A DNA stretch of 6,332 bases from Acidobacteriota bacterium (GTDB lineage: Bacteria > Acidobacteriota > UBA6911 > RPQK01 > JADFOI01): NCBI GenBank assembly GCA_030624355.1, contig JAUXKG010000160.1, forward strand, positions 1 to 6,332, written 5' to 3'. Positions 1 through 6,332 of the stretch are shown piece by piece. Under the pieces are notes generated by a model, which saw only the letters and a program-made list of their open reading frames with translations, made no database searches and had not been told where the DNA came from. Made by a program: the position numbers and the translations under genes. The stretch's first letter is position 1, and the number at the start of each line of letters is the position of its first letter.

Positions 1-1289
1 CCGTACCCGAAAAGGTATTGAATGAATATCTGAAGAAGGTTTTCCAGCCCCTCTTCAATCTCCCTGTCTTCCAAGTCCACGAATTGGAACGACTGCGCAG
101 TGAAACCCTGGAACAGATCACCGGTTCACTTCGTTACGAGGACATCGAAGGGCTGGGCCTGGAGGCTATCGATTCCTACCTTTTCGAAGGCACCCCTTAT
201 GCCCACCTGGCACAGGGCAGTGTGCGGGGTCTTGAAAAGATATCGCGTGCCGACCTGCTGTCCTTCTACGTGACGCATTACCGTGCCGACAACTTGATAG
301 TCGGTCTGAGCAAGGATGCTCCGGCACTGAAGGAACGAGTGGCCCGGATCCTGGCCGGGATTGGTCAGGAAGTTGATGCCACCCGCTTGAAAAAACAGCC
401 CCTTCAAAAGCCGCATGACTTCAAGGGCCGCAGCCTGGTGATCATTGCCCAGCCAAATGCCGCCTCCAGTGGAATTCATGCCGCTTTTCCCATTCCGCTG
501 ACCCGCAAGAATCCCGACTTCTGGCCTCTTTATGTGGCCAACGTGTTTCTGGGAACCCATCGGGACAGCTTTTCCTACCTGTTTAGGGAGATCCGCCAGA
601 AGCGCGGTTACAACTATGGAAACTATTCCTACGTGGAGCACTTTTCCGGACGACCCTCCCTTCTCTTCCCCCCCTTCAACACCCCGCGTCAGCACCAGTA
701 CTTCAGCGTCTGGATCCGGCCGGTAGCGCACCAGTACACCCACCATTTGATGAAGGCCCTGACCTGGGAACTGGAGAATTTTGTTCGAACAGGAATGACG
801 CCACAGCAGGTGAACCTGGCTAAGAACAAGGCCAAAACACTCTATTTGAACCTGGCGGAAACTGTTTCCCGGCTTTTGGGAGCTCGCGTCGATGATGCCT
901 ACTACGACATGTTGGAGGAAGGTTATCTGACCCACTATCTGAAGCGAATAGATGCGGTCACGACAGAGCAGATCAACAGGGCCATCAAGAAATACCTGCA
1001 GGCGAAGAACATCAAATACCTGGTAGTCACCGATGATGAGGTGGCCGGCCGGTTGGCCGAGGAGGTAGCGGCCGATGGCCAAGCCCAAGGCAAGAGTTTG
1101 ACGGAATACGAGATCAAGACTGTGGATCAGGAGGGTACAACGTTCTTCGCGATCCCATCCAACACGCTGGAGATCATTAAAAGAGATGCGGTCTGGGCTG
1201 CCTATCCACTGGGAATCTCCCGAACCGACATACGGGTAGCGCCGGTCGAACAACTCTTCGTTTCAGGTGGTTTTCTGGAGGAAGAATAG
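1..1289 (+). CDS. M16-family (insulinase-like) peptidase, C-terminal part; 5' end outside window
   Basis: This frame is open from the left edge (first full codon at 3, reading V-P-E-K-V), so the gene starts upstream; the TTG at 18 is probably not the real start. Residues below count from that TTG. Residues 1-50 look like the end of the first M16 half-domain. Residues about 55-310 match the Peptidase_M16_C pattern: GTPYAHLAQGS at 58-68, ISRADLLSFYVTHYRADN at 75-92, and REIRQKRGYNYG at 190-201, which corresponds to the family's REkxGLxY motif. Residues 311-423 are a short charged tail with no motif I recognise. M16 enzymes are usually zinc endopeptidases, or inactive partners of one. The HxxEH metal motif would sit just upstream of the window, so activity cannot be judged. 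Glutamates around 22-32 (in ELERLRSETLE) may contain the third metal ligand. The gene converges on leuD and has no obvious functional link to leucine synthesis. Confidence 0.85.
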   Translation, partial: VPEKVLNEYLKKVFQPLFNLPVFQVHELERLRSETLEQITGSLRYEDIEGLGLEAIDSYLFEGTPYAHLAQGSVRGLEKISRADLLSFYVTHYRADNLIVGLSKDAPALKERVARILAGIGQEVDATRLKKQPLQKPHDFKGRSLVIIAQPNAASSGIHAAFPIPLTRKNPDFWPLYVANVFLGTHRDSFSYLFREIRQKRGYNYGNYSYVEHFSGRPSLLFPPFNTPRQHQYFSVWIRPVAHQYTHHLMKALTWELENFVRTGMTPQQVNLAKNKAKTLYLNLAETVSRLLGARVDDAYYDMLEEGYLTHYLKRIDAVTTEQINRAIKKYLQAKNIKYLVVTDDEVAGRLAEEVAADGQAQGKSLTEYEIKTVDQEGTTFFAIPSNTLEIIKRDAVWAAYPLGISRTDIRVAPVEQLFVSGGFLEEE

Positions 1290-1292
1290 CCC

Positions 1293-1306
1293 GGAACGCT
1301 CGTTCC
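1293..1306. terminator. Small inverted repeat between convergent genes, possible bidirectional terminator
   Basis: GGAACG-CT-CGTTCC is a perfect 6-bp inverted repeat filling most of the 18-base gap between the stop of the M16 gene and the stop of leuD. As RNA it would form a 5-bp stem with a 4-base loop on either strand. Position and symmetry suit a shared terminator. However, the stem is short and neither strand has a following U-run, so it is not a textbook intrinsic terminator and may be chance. Confidence 0.3.
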
Positions 1307-1307
1307 C

Positions 1308-1898
1308 CTACCTGCGCGTCCTCTGCTCGTAGGCCCCGATCTGGTCTTCGTACTGAATCGTCAACCCGATCTCATCCAGACCTTTCAGTAAACTCTCTCG
1401 TCGAAAGGGATCAACCTCAAAAGAGTGGCTCAGTCCCAGATCATCCTCCAGGATCTGTGTCTCCAGATCGACCGCCAGTTGGTAACCGGGGTGGGCTTTG
1501 ACACGCCGGAACAGTTCTTCGATCTGTTCCTCAGAGAGTTGAATCGGAAGCATCCCGTTCTTGAAGCAGTTGTTGTAAAAGATATCTGCAAAGGAGGGAG
1601 CGATTATGGAGCGAAATCCATAATCCAACAGGGACCAGGGAGCATGCTCACGAGAGGAACCACAGCCGAAGTTCGCTCGGGCCAGCAGAATCGAAGCACC
1701 CTGGTATTGAGGCTGATTCAGCTCAAACTCAGGATCGAGGGAACCGTCCTCGTCGAATCTCCAATCGTAGAACAGAAATTGTCCAAATCCCGTTCTCTCA
1801 ATCCGCTTCAGGAATTGTTTGGGAATAATCTGATCGGTGTCTACGTTGACGCGATCCAGTGTGGCCACCAGACCTTTGAGCCTCTTGAAACCTTCCAT
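1308..1898 (-). CDS. leuD: 3-isopropylmalate dehydratase, small subunit
   Basis: This is the small (swivel-domain) subunit of isopropylmalate isomerase. With LeuC it converts 2-isopropylmalate to 3-isopropylmalate in the cytoplasm, the second dedicated step of leucine synthesis. Visible family motifs, numbered for the 196-residue product, are NVDTDQIIPKQFLKRIERTG at 18-37, the substrate-loop motif FGCGSSREHAPW at 77-88, APSFADIFYNN at 100-110 and GLDEIGLT near 173-180. The length matches the E. coli protein (about 201 residues). Two ATGs are possible. The one at 1907 adds three residues but has GGGG directly against it, leaving no room for ribosome binding. The ATG at 1898 gives a family-like M-E-x-F start, has GGAG three bases upstream, and shares one base with the leuC stop (TGATG). 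I prefer 1898. The gene is translationally coupled to leuC and no leuB follows. Confidence 0.96.
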   Translation of the reverse strand: MEGFKRLKGLVATLDRVNVDTDQIIPKQFLKRIERTGFGQFLFYDWRFDEDGSLDPEFELNQPQYQGASILLARANFGCGSSREHAPWSLLDYGFRSIIAPSFADIFYNNCFKNGMLPIQLSEEQIEELFRRVKAHPGYQLAVDLETQILEDDLGLSHSFEVDPFRRESLLKGLDEIGLTIQYEDQIGAYEQRTRR

Positions 1899-3298
1899 CA
1901 ACTCCATCCCCGGATATCGACAAAATGGCCCTCGATGGCGGCAGCAGCAGCCATGGCCGGACTCACTAAATGGGTTCGACCTCCTCGTCCCTGACGTCCC
2001 TCAAAGTTGCGGTTGGAGGTTGACGCGCAGCGCTGGCCGGCATCCAGGATGTCGGGATTCATCCCCAAACACATGCTGCAACCTGACTCTCTCCAGTCAA
2101 ATCCAGCTTCTTTGAAGACATGGTCCAGGCCCTCACGCTCGGCTTGCAGCTTAACGTTTTGTGAACCCGGAACCACCATGGCCTTAACAGAAATCGCCAC
2201 CTTACGACCCTGAACCACCCGGGCAGCCACTCTCAGATCTTCAATCCTCGAGTTGGTGCAAGAACCGATAAAAACCCGGTCAAGCTTGATCTCCTGAATG
2301 GGGATTCCAGGTTGCAAATCCATGTACTCCAATGCTCGACGAGCCGCCTTGCTGGCATTCTCGTCTTCCATCGAATCAGGATCGGGAACGACCCCCGTCA
2401 CATCCACAACCATTCCAGGATTGGTTCCCCAACTAACTTGAGGAACTAAGTCAGAGACATCCAGTTCCATCTCTCGATCGAAGCTGGCACCTGCGTCGCT
2501 GGGCAGCGTCCTCCAGTACTCGACCGCCTCCTGGAAGGCTGCGCCCTGGGGCGCGAAGGGACGCCCCTCCAGGTAGGCGAAGGTGGCCTCATCCGGGGCG
2601 ATCATTCCAGCCCGGGCACCCGCCTCTATCGACATGTTGCAAACCGTCATCCGCTCTTCCATGGTGAGCCCGGAAATGGTTTCGCCCGCATATTCAATAA
2701 CAAAACCGGTCCCACCGTCTGTCCCGATCGTTCGGATGATGTAAAGGATCACATCTTTTGCCGTGACCTGCTCCGGAAGTTTTCCACGGAGTCGGATCTG
2801 AAAAGTCTTGGGGTGCGATTGAAGCAGGCACTGGGTGGCGAGTACATGCTCCACTTCACTAGTACCAATTCCGAAAGCAAGAGCTCCGAAAGCACCGTGT
2901 GTCGCAGTGTGGCTGTCCCCGCAAACGATGGTCTTGCCGGGCTGAGTGATACCCAGTTCCGGTCCGATGACATGAACGATACCCTGATCAGGACTGTCCA
3001 AACCGTAGAGCTGAATTCCAAACTCCCGGCAGTTTTCGTCAAGGGTGTCCATCTGTTTCTTGGAGACAGGATCGGCAATCGGAAGCGAGCGATCCCAAGT
3101 GGGAACATTGTGATCCATGGTGGCGTAGGTCAACTCGGGACGCCGAACCTTCCTTCCGGACAGGCGCAAGCCTTCGAAGGCTTGAGGCGAAGTGACTTCG
3201 TGAACCAGATGGCAATCGACGTATAGGAGGGCCGGTCTTCCCTCTTCCTGGTGGACCAGATGACTGTTCCAAATTTTTTCAAACAGTGTTTTCGGCAT
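1898..3298 (-). CDS. leuC: 3-isopropylmalate dehydratase, large subunit
   Basis: This is the large, [4Fe-4S]-carrying subunit of isopropylmalate isomerase, an aconitase-superfamily enzyme that works with LeuD. The product is 466 residues, the same length as E. coli LeuC. The cluster ligands are C347 (in FIGSCTNSRIEDL) and C407 and C410 (in SGCSMCLGMNPD), at the same positions as in E. coli. Other aconitase-type motifs are ATMDHNVPT at 59-67, CGDSHTATHGAFGALAFGIG at 126-145, NMSIEAGARAGMIAPDE at 221-237 and STSNRNFEGRQGRGG at 426-440. The ATG at 3298 is the only sensible start: an in-frame TGA lies six codons upstream. Its ribosome site is weak, with only a purine-rich AAAAGAAA nearby and a GAGGA that lies too far away. 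The gene overlaps leuD through TGATG and lies 72 bases downstream of leuA, so it is probably in the same transcript. Confidence 0.97.
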   Translation of the reverse strand: MPKTLFEKIWNSHLVHQEEGRPALLYVDCHLVHEVTSPQAFEGLRLSGRKVRRPELTYATMDHNVPTWDRSLPIADPVSKKQMDTLDENCREFGIQLYGLDSPDQGIVHVIGPELGITQPGKTIVCGDSHTATHGAFGALAFGIGTSEVEHVLATQCLLQSHPKTFQIRLRGKLPEQVTAKDVILYIIRTIGTDGGTGFVIEYAGETISGLTMEERMTVCNMSIEAGARAGMIAPDEATFAYLEGRPFAPQGAAFQEAVEYWRTLPSDAGASFDREMELDVSDLVPQVSWGTNPGMVVDVTGVVPDPDSMEDENASKAARRALEYMDLQPGIPIQEIKLDRVFIGSCTNSRIEDLRVAARVVQGRKVAISVKAMVVPGSQNVKLQAEREGLDHVFKEAGFDWRESGCSMCLGMNPDILDAGQRCASTSNRNFEGRQGRGGRTHLVSPAMAAAAAIEGHFVDIRGWS

Positions 3299-3370
3299 AG
3301 GCGGTTTCTTTTGTCCTCAGGTCACGTGAAAGCACTAGCTAGCACTGATCCTGGGTACACAATCAGGGCC
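3299..3370 (-). other. leuA-leuC spacer with minor repeats
   Basis: This 72-base gap lies between the leuA stop and the leuC start. It holds the direct repeat AGCACT-AGCT-AGCACT at 3331-3346, which includes the 8-bp palindrome CTAGCTAG at 3335-3342. It also holds a weak inverted repeat, CTGAT (3345-3349) and ATCAG (3362-3366), separated by 12 bases. There is no U-run and no convincing promoter, so read-through from leuA into leuC is the simplest reading. A processing site or a site affecting leuC expression is possible but unsupported. Confidence 0.3.
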
Positions 3371-4921
3371 CTAAGCTGAGGCCGCTTCAGGCGGCTCCCG
3401 CTCCTGCTCCTTCTTCTTCTCGTACACCGCCTTGTTGACGGCGTTCAGGTAAGCACGGGCGCTGGCATCAATGATATCCACGCTGGCCGCCTTCCCCGTA
3501 TAGCTTCGTTCCGCGACGCTGACATGCACGAAGACTTCGCCAAGAGCATCCTTCCCTCTTGTCACTGAACTGACCCTGTAGTCCAGAAGATGGCCACGCA
3601 TGCCCGTGATCCGGTCAATCGCGCGACAAGCGGAGTCCACAGGTCCGTCTCCATAAGCTGACTCGACAAAGACCTCTTCACCCTGCTGCAGCTTGACGAC
3701 GGCACAGGCCATCTCCTGATTGCCCCCAGCTGCGTGGACATACTTGAGCTTGTAAGTATCGGGAATGGTCTTGATCCCATCTTGAATGATGGTGATCAAA
3801 TCCTCGTCGTAAATCTCCTTTTTCCTGTCGGCCAGCTTGGTGAAAAAAAAGTAGGCCCGTTCCAAGTCTTCCTTGTTCAGGTCGTAGCCCAGCTCCTGGT
3901 ACTTCTTCTGCAGCGCATGTCGTCCACTGTGTTTGCCCATCACCAGCGTACTGCGGGGAAGACCCACTGTCTGGGGAGTCATGATCTCGTAGGTCAGGGC
4001 ATTCTTCAAAACGCCGTCCTGATGAATTCCCGCCTCGTGGGCGAAGGCGTTCTTTCCAACAATGGCCTTGTTGGATTGGACAAACGCTCCCGTCAGATTG
4101 CTCAAGAGCCGACTGGATTTGTAAATCTCTTCAGTCACAATATCGGTGTGATAGGGGAGGACTTCCCTCTTCGTATGCAGCGCCATCACGATCTCTTCCA
4201 GGGACGCGTTTCCAGCCCGCTCGCCAATGCCATTGACGGTGCACTCCACCTGCCGACAACCGCTTCCAATGCCCACCAGAGAATTGGCCACCGCCAGACC
4301 CAGATCATCGTGACAGTGACAACTGAAGACGGCTTGATCCCGGTTGGAGATCTTGGCAATGAGATTCTGAAGGAAAGGCCCATACTCTGAAGGAATGGCG
4401 TAACCCACAGTATCGGGAATGTTGATGATGGTGGCGCCCTCTTCAATGGCGGCTTCAAACAGCTCTGCCAGATAATCGATATCACTTCGAGTGGCGTCCT
4501 CGGCAGAAAACTCCACTTCCTTACACAGGTTGCGAGCCATCCTGACCGCTTCGACAGACTGTTTCAAGACCTCGGAACGCGACTTGCGAAGCTTGTATTC
4601 GAGGTGAATGTCGGAGGTGGCAATAAAGGTGTGGATCCGGGGGTTCTTCGCCTCCTTGACCGCCTCTCCCGCTCGCTCGATGTCCTTCCCATTGGCTCGG
4701 GCCAATGCCGCCACAGTGGTCTTCTTCATCTCAGCCGCAATGGCCTGGACCGCTTCGAAATCACCTTCCGAGGCAATCGGAAAACCTGCCTCGATCACAT
4801 CCACGTTAAGTCGCTCCAGCTGGCGAGCCATCTTCAGCTTCTCTTCCAGGTTCATGGAACATCCCGGAGATTGCTCTCCATCCCTCAGTGTGGTATCAAA
4901 TACATACACTTTCTCGGACAC
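3371..4921 (-). CDS. leuA: 2-isopropylmalate synthase
   Basis: LeuA catalyses the first committed step of leucine synthesis: condensation of acetyl-CoA with 2-oxoisovalerate to 2-isopropylmalate. From the GTG at 4921 the product is 516 residues. The order is an HMGL-like TIM-barrel catalytic domain (about 4-270), a linker region containing GIHQDGVLKN (298-307), and the C-terminal allosteric LeuA-dimer domain (about 370-495). A charged tail follows. The metal and catalytic residues D14 (TTLRDGEQ), H202 and H204 (SCHCHDD) and N238 (NGIGERAGN) fall at the same numbers as in E. coli LeuA. An upstream in-frame GTG at 4957 would add 12 Gly/Pro-rich residues and has no good ribosome site, whereas the GTG at 4921 is preceded by GGAGGAATT. 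I therefore prefer 4921. The family is typically feedback-inhibited by leucine through the C-terminal domain, which is complete here. Confidence 0.97.
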   Translation of the reverse strand: MSEKVYVFDTTLRDGEQSPGCSMNLEEKLKMARQLERLNVDVIEAGFPIASEGDFEAVQAIAAEMKKTTVAALARANGKDIERAGEAVKEAKNPRIHTFIATSDIHLEYKLRKSRSEVLKQSVEAVRMARNLCKEVEFSAEDATRSDIDYLAELFEAAIEEGATIINIPDTVGYAIPSEYGPFLQNLIAKISNRDQAVFSCHCHDDLGLAVANSLVGIGSGCRQVECTVNGIGERAGNASLEEIVMALHTKREVLPYHTDIVTEEIYKSSRLLSNLTGAFVQSNKAIVGKNAFAHEAGIHQDGVLKNALTYEIMTPQTVGLPRSTLVMGKHSGRHALQKKYQELGYDLNKEDLERAYFFFTKLADRKKEIYDEDLITIIQDGIKTIPDTYKLKYVHAAGGNQEMACAVVKLQQGEEVFVESAYGDGPVDSACRAIDRITGMRGHLLDYRVSSVTRGKDALGEVFVHVSVAERSYTGKAASVDIIDASARAYLNAVNKAVYEKKKEQEREPPEAASA

Positions 4922-4930
4922 AATTCCTCC
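4919..4930 (-). promoter_or_regulatory. Ribosome binding site deciding the leuA start
   Basis: Read on the minus strand this is GGAGGAATT followed by GTG, giving a full GGAGG Shine-Dalgarno core four bases from the start codon. It is the strongest ribosome site near leuA and supports GTG at 4921 over the in-frame GTG at 4957, whose upstream sequence (GACAGGG) is poor. Confidence 0.8.
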
Positions 4931-5086
4931 TGACCCGGCCCCAGGCACCAATCCCACCCCTGTCGAATGGAGGTGATTTGGTGGATATTCAAGGTGCTTC
5001 GGATCTCATTCAAAATTACCAGATTAGCCATTTCGGGTCAATGGAGGAGAGCCTGTAAATTGACCACGAAAAGAGTTATAAGATCA
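4922..5086 (-). promoter_or_regulatory. Putative leuA 5' leader
   Basis: If the promoter at 5087-5114 is used, the leuA transcript carries a leader of roughly 160 bases. It can form a hairpin, CACCTC (4975-4970) with GGGGTG (4960-4955), with a 9-base loop and one G-U pair. A second short pairing, CCTG with CAGG, lies just before the leuA ribosome site. A 48-codon frame starts at ATG 5031 and ends at 4885, inside leuA. Nine of its first 22 residues are Leu, Ile or Val, as in a branched-chain attenuator peptide, but it has no visible ribosome site, no tight run of Leu codons and no clear terminator. The leader as a region is likely; control by attenuation is speculative. Confidence 0.35.
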
Positions 5087-5094
5087 ATTATAAC
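5075..5094. promoter_or_regulatory. Perfect 7-6-7 inverted repeat, candidate operator for leuA
   Basis: GTTATAA, a 6-base spacer (GATCAA on the plus strand) and TTATAAC form an exact 7-bp inverted repeat over 20 bases. The half-site nearer the MFS gene contains the TATAAT of the putative leuA promoter, so a bound regulator would block it. The A/T-rich arms have only one G-C pair each, so chance symmetry is possible. A weak terminator for the MFS gene is an alternative reading, because TCTTTT follows on the minus strand. No regulator gene is present in the window to pair with it. Confidence 0.4.
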
Positions 5095-5114
5095 AATCTT
5101 TTATATTGTCTTAA
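5087..5114 (-). promoter_or_regulatory. Putative sigma-70-type promoter for leuACD
   Basis: On the minus strand there is an exact TATAAT -10 box (5092-5087), and 16 bases upstream a TTAAGA (5114-5109) matching the -35 consensus at four of six positions. The -35 overlaps the last codons of the MFS gene. It lies in the most AT-rich part of the window, directly upstream of leuA. The spacing is near-optimal but the -35 is weak, and AT-rich DNA often yields such matches by chance. Confidence 0.4.
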
Positions 5115-6332
5115 CGCGGCTACGGGAGAACAGAAAAGCCAAGGCGCTCGAACCCAGGAGTCCACCCATCACAACCAGCGCAAAGGAAGCCGAAATCTGT
5201 GAAGCCAACAAACCCGCTACCAAGCTGCCTAAGGGCATTCCTCCGCGAAAGGCCAGCATGAAGATACTCATCACCCGCCCACGCATCTCATCGGTCGTAT
5301 TCAACTGAACCAGCGAATTGATTGAAGCGAACAGACCGATCATAACGGCACCGCCCAGAAAGAGAACAAAATAGCTGAGCGGCAGATTCGTGGAGAGGGC
5401 AAAAACCGTTATGAGAACGGACAACACCAGCTGGACCCGCAAGGTCATCATTCCGCCACTCCTGGTTCCTGCCAGACCAGCGTACAAGAGAGCGCCAACC
5501 ACCGATCCCGCACCTGAGACCGCCATCATCTTGGAATATCCGGCTGAACCGATGTGAAAGACGTCCCTGGCGAAAACGGGGAGCAGTGTTATCAGAGAAA
5601 TGCCGCAAAAGGTTCCGATGAAACCCAAAACGCTCAACTGCCACAGGGCCCCCCGCTCCTTCAGAAAAGCAAATCCCCTCTTCATTCCTTCCAACACCGA
5701 CTCCTCAGTTTTCTGAGGCCTGAAAGAGGATCGAATCAAAAAGAGGCTGATAATGACCGCCACGAAGGAGACTCCATTAATCGCAAAACAGAACGCCGGA
5801 CCCACCAGCGTCAGTGCCAACCCTGCCAGAAGGGGCCCGATGAATCGAGCCAGATTGAATTGCAGTGAGTTCAAGGCGATGGCGTTAGACAGATCCTTCC
5901 GGCTCACCAGTCCCGGAATCAGGGCCTGATAGGCGGGCCCTCCGAAAGACTGAGCGGATCCCACCACGAACACCGCCACCAGGAAGTGCCAGATTTGAAT
6001 CCAGTCCATGACGATCAACCCTGTCAAAACCAGGGCCGTCGTCATCTGCACATACTGGGAGCCCAGCAGCAGTTTGCGCCGATCGATCCGATCCGCCACC
6101 ACTCCTCCCACCAGGGTGAAAAGGATAAGCGGGAGCTGCCCTAAAAAAGCCGTCAAGCCCAGATAAAAGGCCGAACCGGTCAAGTCGAGGACCACCCACG
6201 ACTCGGCCACCTGCTGCATCCAGGCCCCGGTGGTCGAGGTGAAGGCCCCGAACCACATCAGTCGAAAATCACGATAGCGGAAGGCATTAAATGCCTGGGA
6301 CAGGAAGGCAATTACCCCGCCCCCACGCAGGC
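5101..6332 (-). CDS. MFS transporter, MFS_3/EntS-like efflux family; N-terminal end probably outside window
   Basis: This is an inner-membrane major-facilitator protein, likely a proton-driven exporter; the substrate cannot be read from sequence. Residues here count from the ATG at 6258. Motif A is GGVVADRIDRRK at 51-62, between the second and third hydrophobic segments. A charged cytoplasmic loop at about 178-205 separates two halves of roughly six membrane segments each. The C-terminal half carries DEMRGRVMSIFMLAFRGGMP at 332-351, a pattern typical of MFS_3/EntS-like proteins. The ATG at 6258 is probably internal. It has no ribosome site, and the frame continues without a stop to the window edge, reading AFNAFRYRDFRLMWFG, which matches the conserved start of the family's first helix. 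At least 24 more residues therefore belong to the gene. It lies upstream of leuA on the same strand, 179 bases away, so it may be independent. Confidence 0.88.
   Translation of the reverse strand, partial: LRGGGVIAFLSQAFNAFRYRDFRLMWFGAFTSTTGAWMQQVAESWVVLDLTGSAFYLGLTAFLGQLPLILFTLVGGVVADRIDRRKLLLGSQYVQMTTALVLTGLIVMDWIQIWHFLVAVFVVGSAQSFGGPAYQALIPGLVSRKDLSNAIALNSLQFNLARFIGPLLAGLALTLVGPAFCFAINGVSFVAVIISLFLIRSSFRPQKTEESVLEGMKRGFAFLKERGALWQLSVLGFIGTFCGISLITLLPVFARDVFHIGSAGYSKMMAVSGAGSVVGALLYAGLAGTRSGGMMTLRVQLVLSVLITVFALSTNLPLSYFVLFLGGAVMIGLFASINSLVQLNTTDEMRGRVMSIFMLAFRGGMPLGSLVAGLLASQISASFALVVMGGLLGSSALAFLFSRSRVKTI

Noticed and set aside
126..1253. A 375-codon open frame antisense to the M16 gene
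   Set aside because: Its translation shows no family motif, while the plus strand encodes clear M16 motifs. Long antisense frames are common opposite GC-biased coding sequence.
3734..4390. A 218-codon plus-strand frame inside leuA
   Set aside because: It is the antisense shadow of a strongly conserved leuA region and contains no independent motif.
4940..4960. T-box-like string AGGGGTGGGATTGG in the leuA leader
   Set aside because: It resembles only the first part of the conserved T-box sequence (AGGGTGGNACCGCG). The ACCGCG part is absent, and I see no specifier stem or terminator pair.
4967..5308. A 113-codon plus-strand frame crossing the leuA-MFS gap
   Set aside because: It runs antisense into the MFS gene, has no recognisable domain, and its start lies in the probable leuA leader.
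5101..6332. MFS gene as a dedicated leucine exporter
   Set aside because: Adjacency to leuA is the only hint. The family motifs indicate general MFS_3/EntS-like efflux, and a separate promoter seems to serve leuA.

Overview
This is ordinary bacterial core-metabolism DNA of moderate GC content. A leucine-biosynthesis block (leuA, leuC, leuD) lies on the minus strand. Two genes cut by the window edges flank it: an M16-family zinc-peptidase-like protein on the left (plus strand) and a major-facilitator (MFS) exporter on the right (minus strand). The proteins are clearly bacterial: LeuC and LeuD are separate chains of the usual bacterial length, and LeuA is the long form with a C-terminal regulatory domain. 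The LeuC N-terminus and the M16 neighbour remind me of Acidobacteriota-type genomes, but that is an impression. The phylum cannot be fixed from this window.

Layout from left to right. Positions 1-1289 (+) hold the C-terminal part of the M16 peptidase-like gene; its start and the usual HxxEH zinc motif lie outside the window. A short convergent gap with a small inverted repeat (1293-1306) follows. Positions 1308-1898 (-) are leuD and 1898-3298 (-) are leuC, joined by a TGATG stop/start overlap. After a 72-base gap comes leuA (3371-4921, -), whose start is best placed at a GTG with a strong GGAGG ribosome site. Positions 4922-5100 form an AT-rich gap with a plausible sigma-70-type promoter, a perfect 7-6-7 inverted repeat over its -10 box, and a roughly 160-base leader. 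Positions 5101-6332 (-) are the MFS gene, whose frame stays open to the window edge.

Together LeuA condenses acetyl-CoA with 2-oxoisovalerate to 2-isopropylmalate, and the LeuC/LeuD heterodimer isomerises it to 3-isopropylmalate. The next enzyme, LeuB, is not encoded here: leuD is followed directly by the convergent peptidase gene, so leuB must lie elsewhere. Catalytic residues of LeuA, LeuC and LeuD are intact where they can be recognised. I found no RNA gene, insertion sequence, CRISPR array or phage signature, and no evidence for a new biological system. The points most worth checking are the candidate operator and leader upstream of leuA, and the gene starts.
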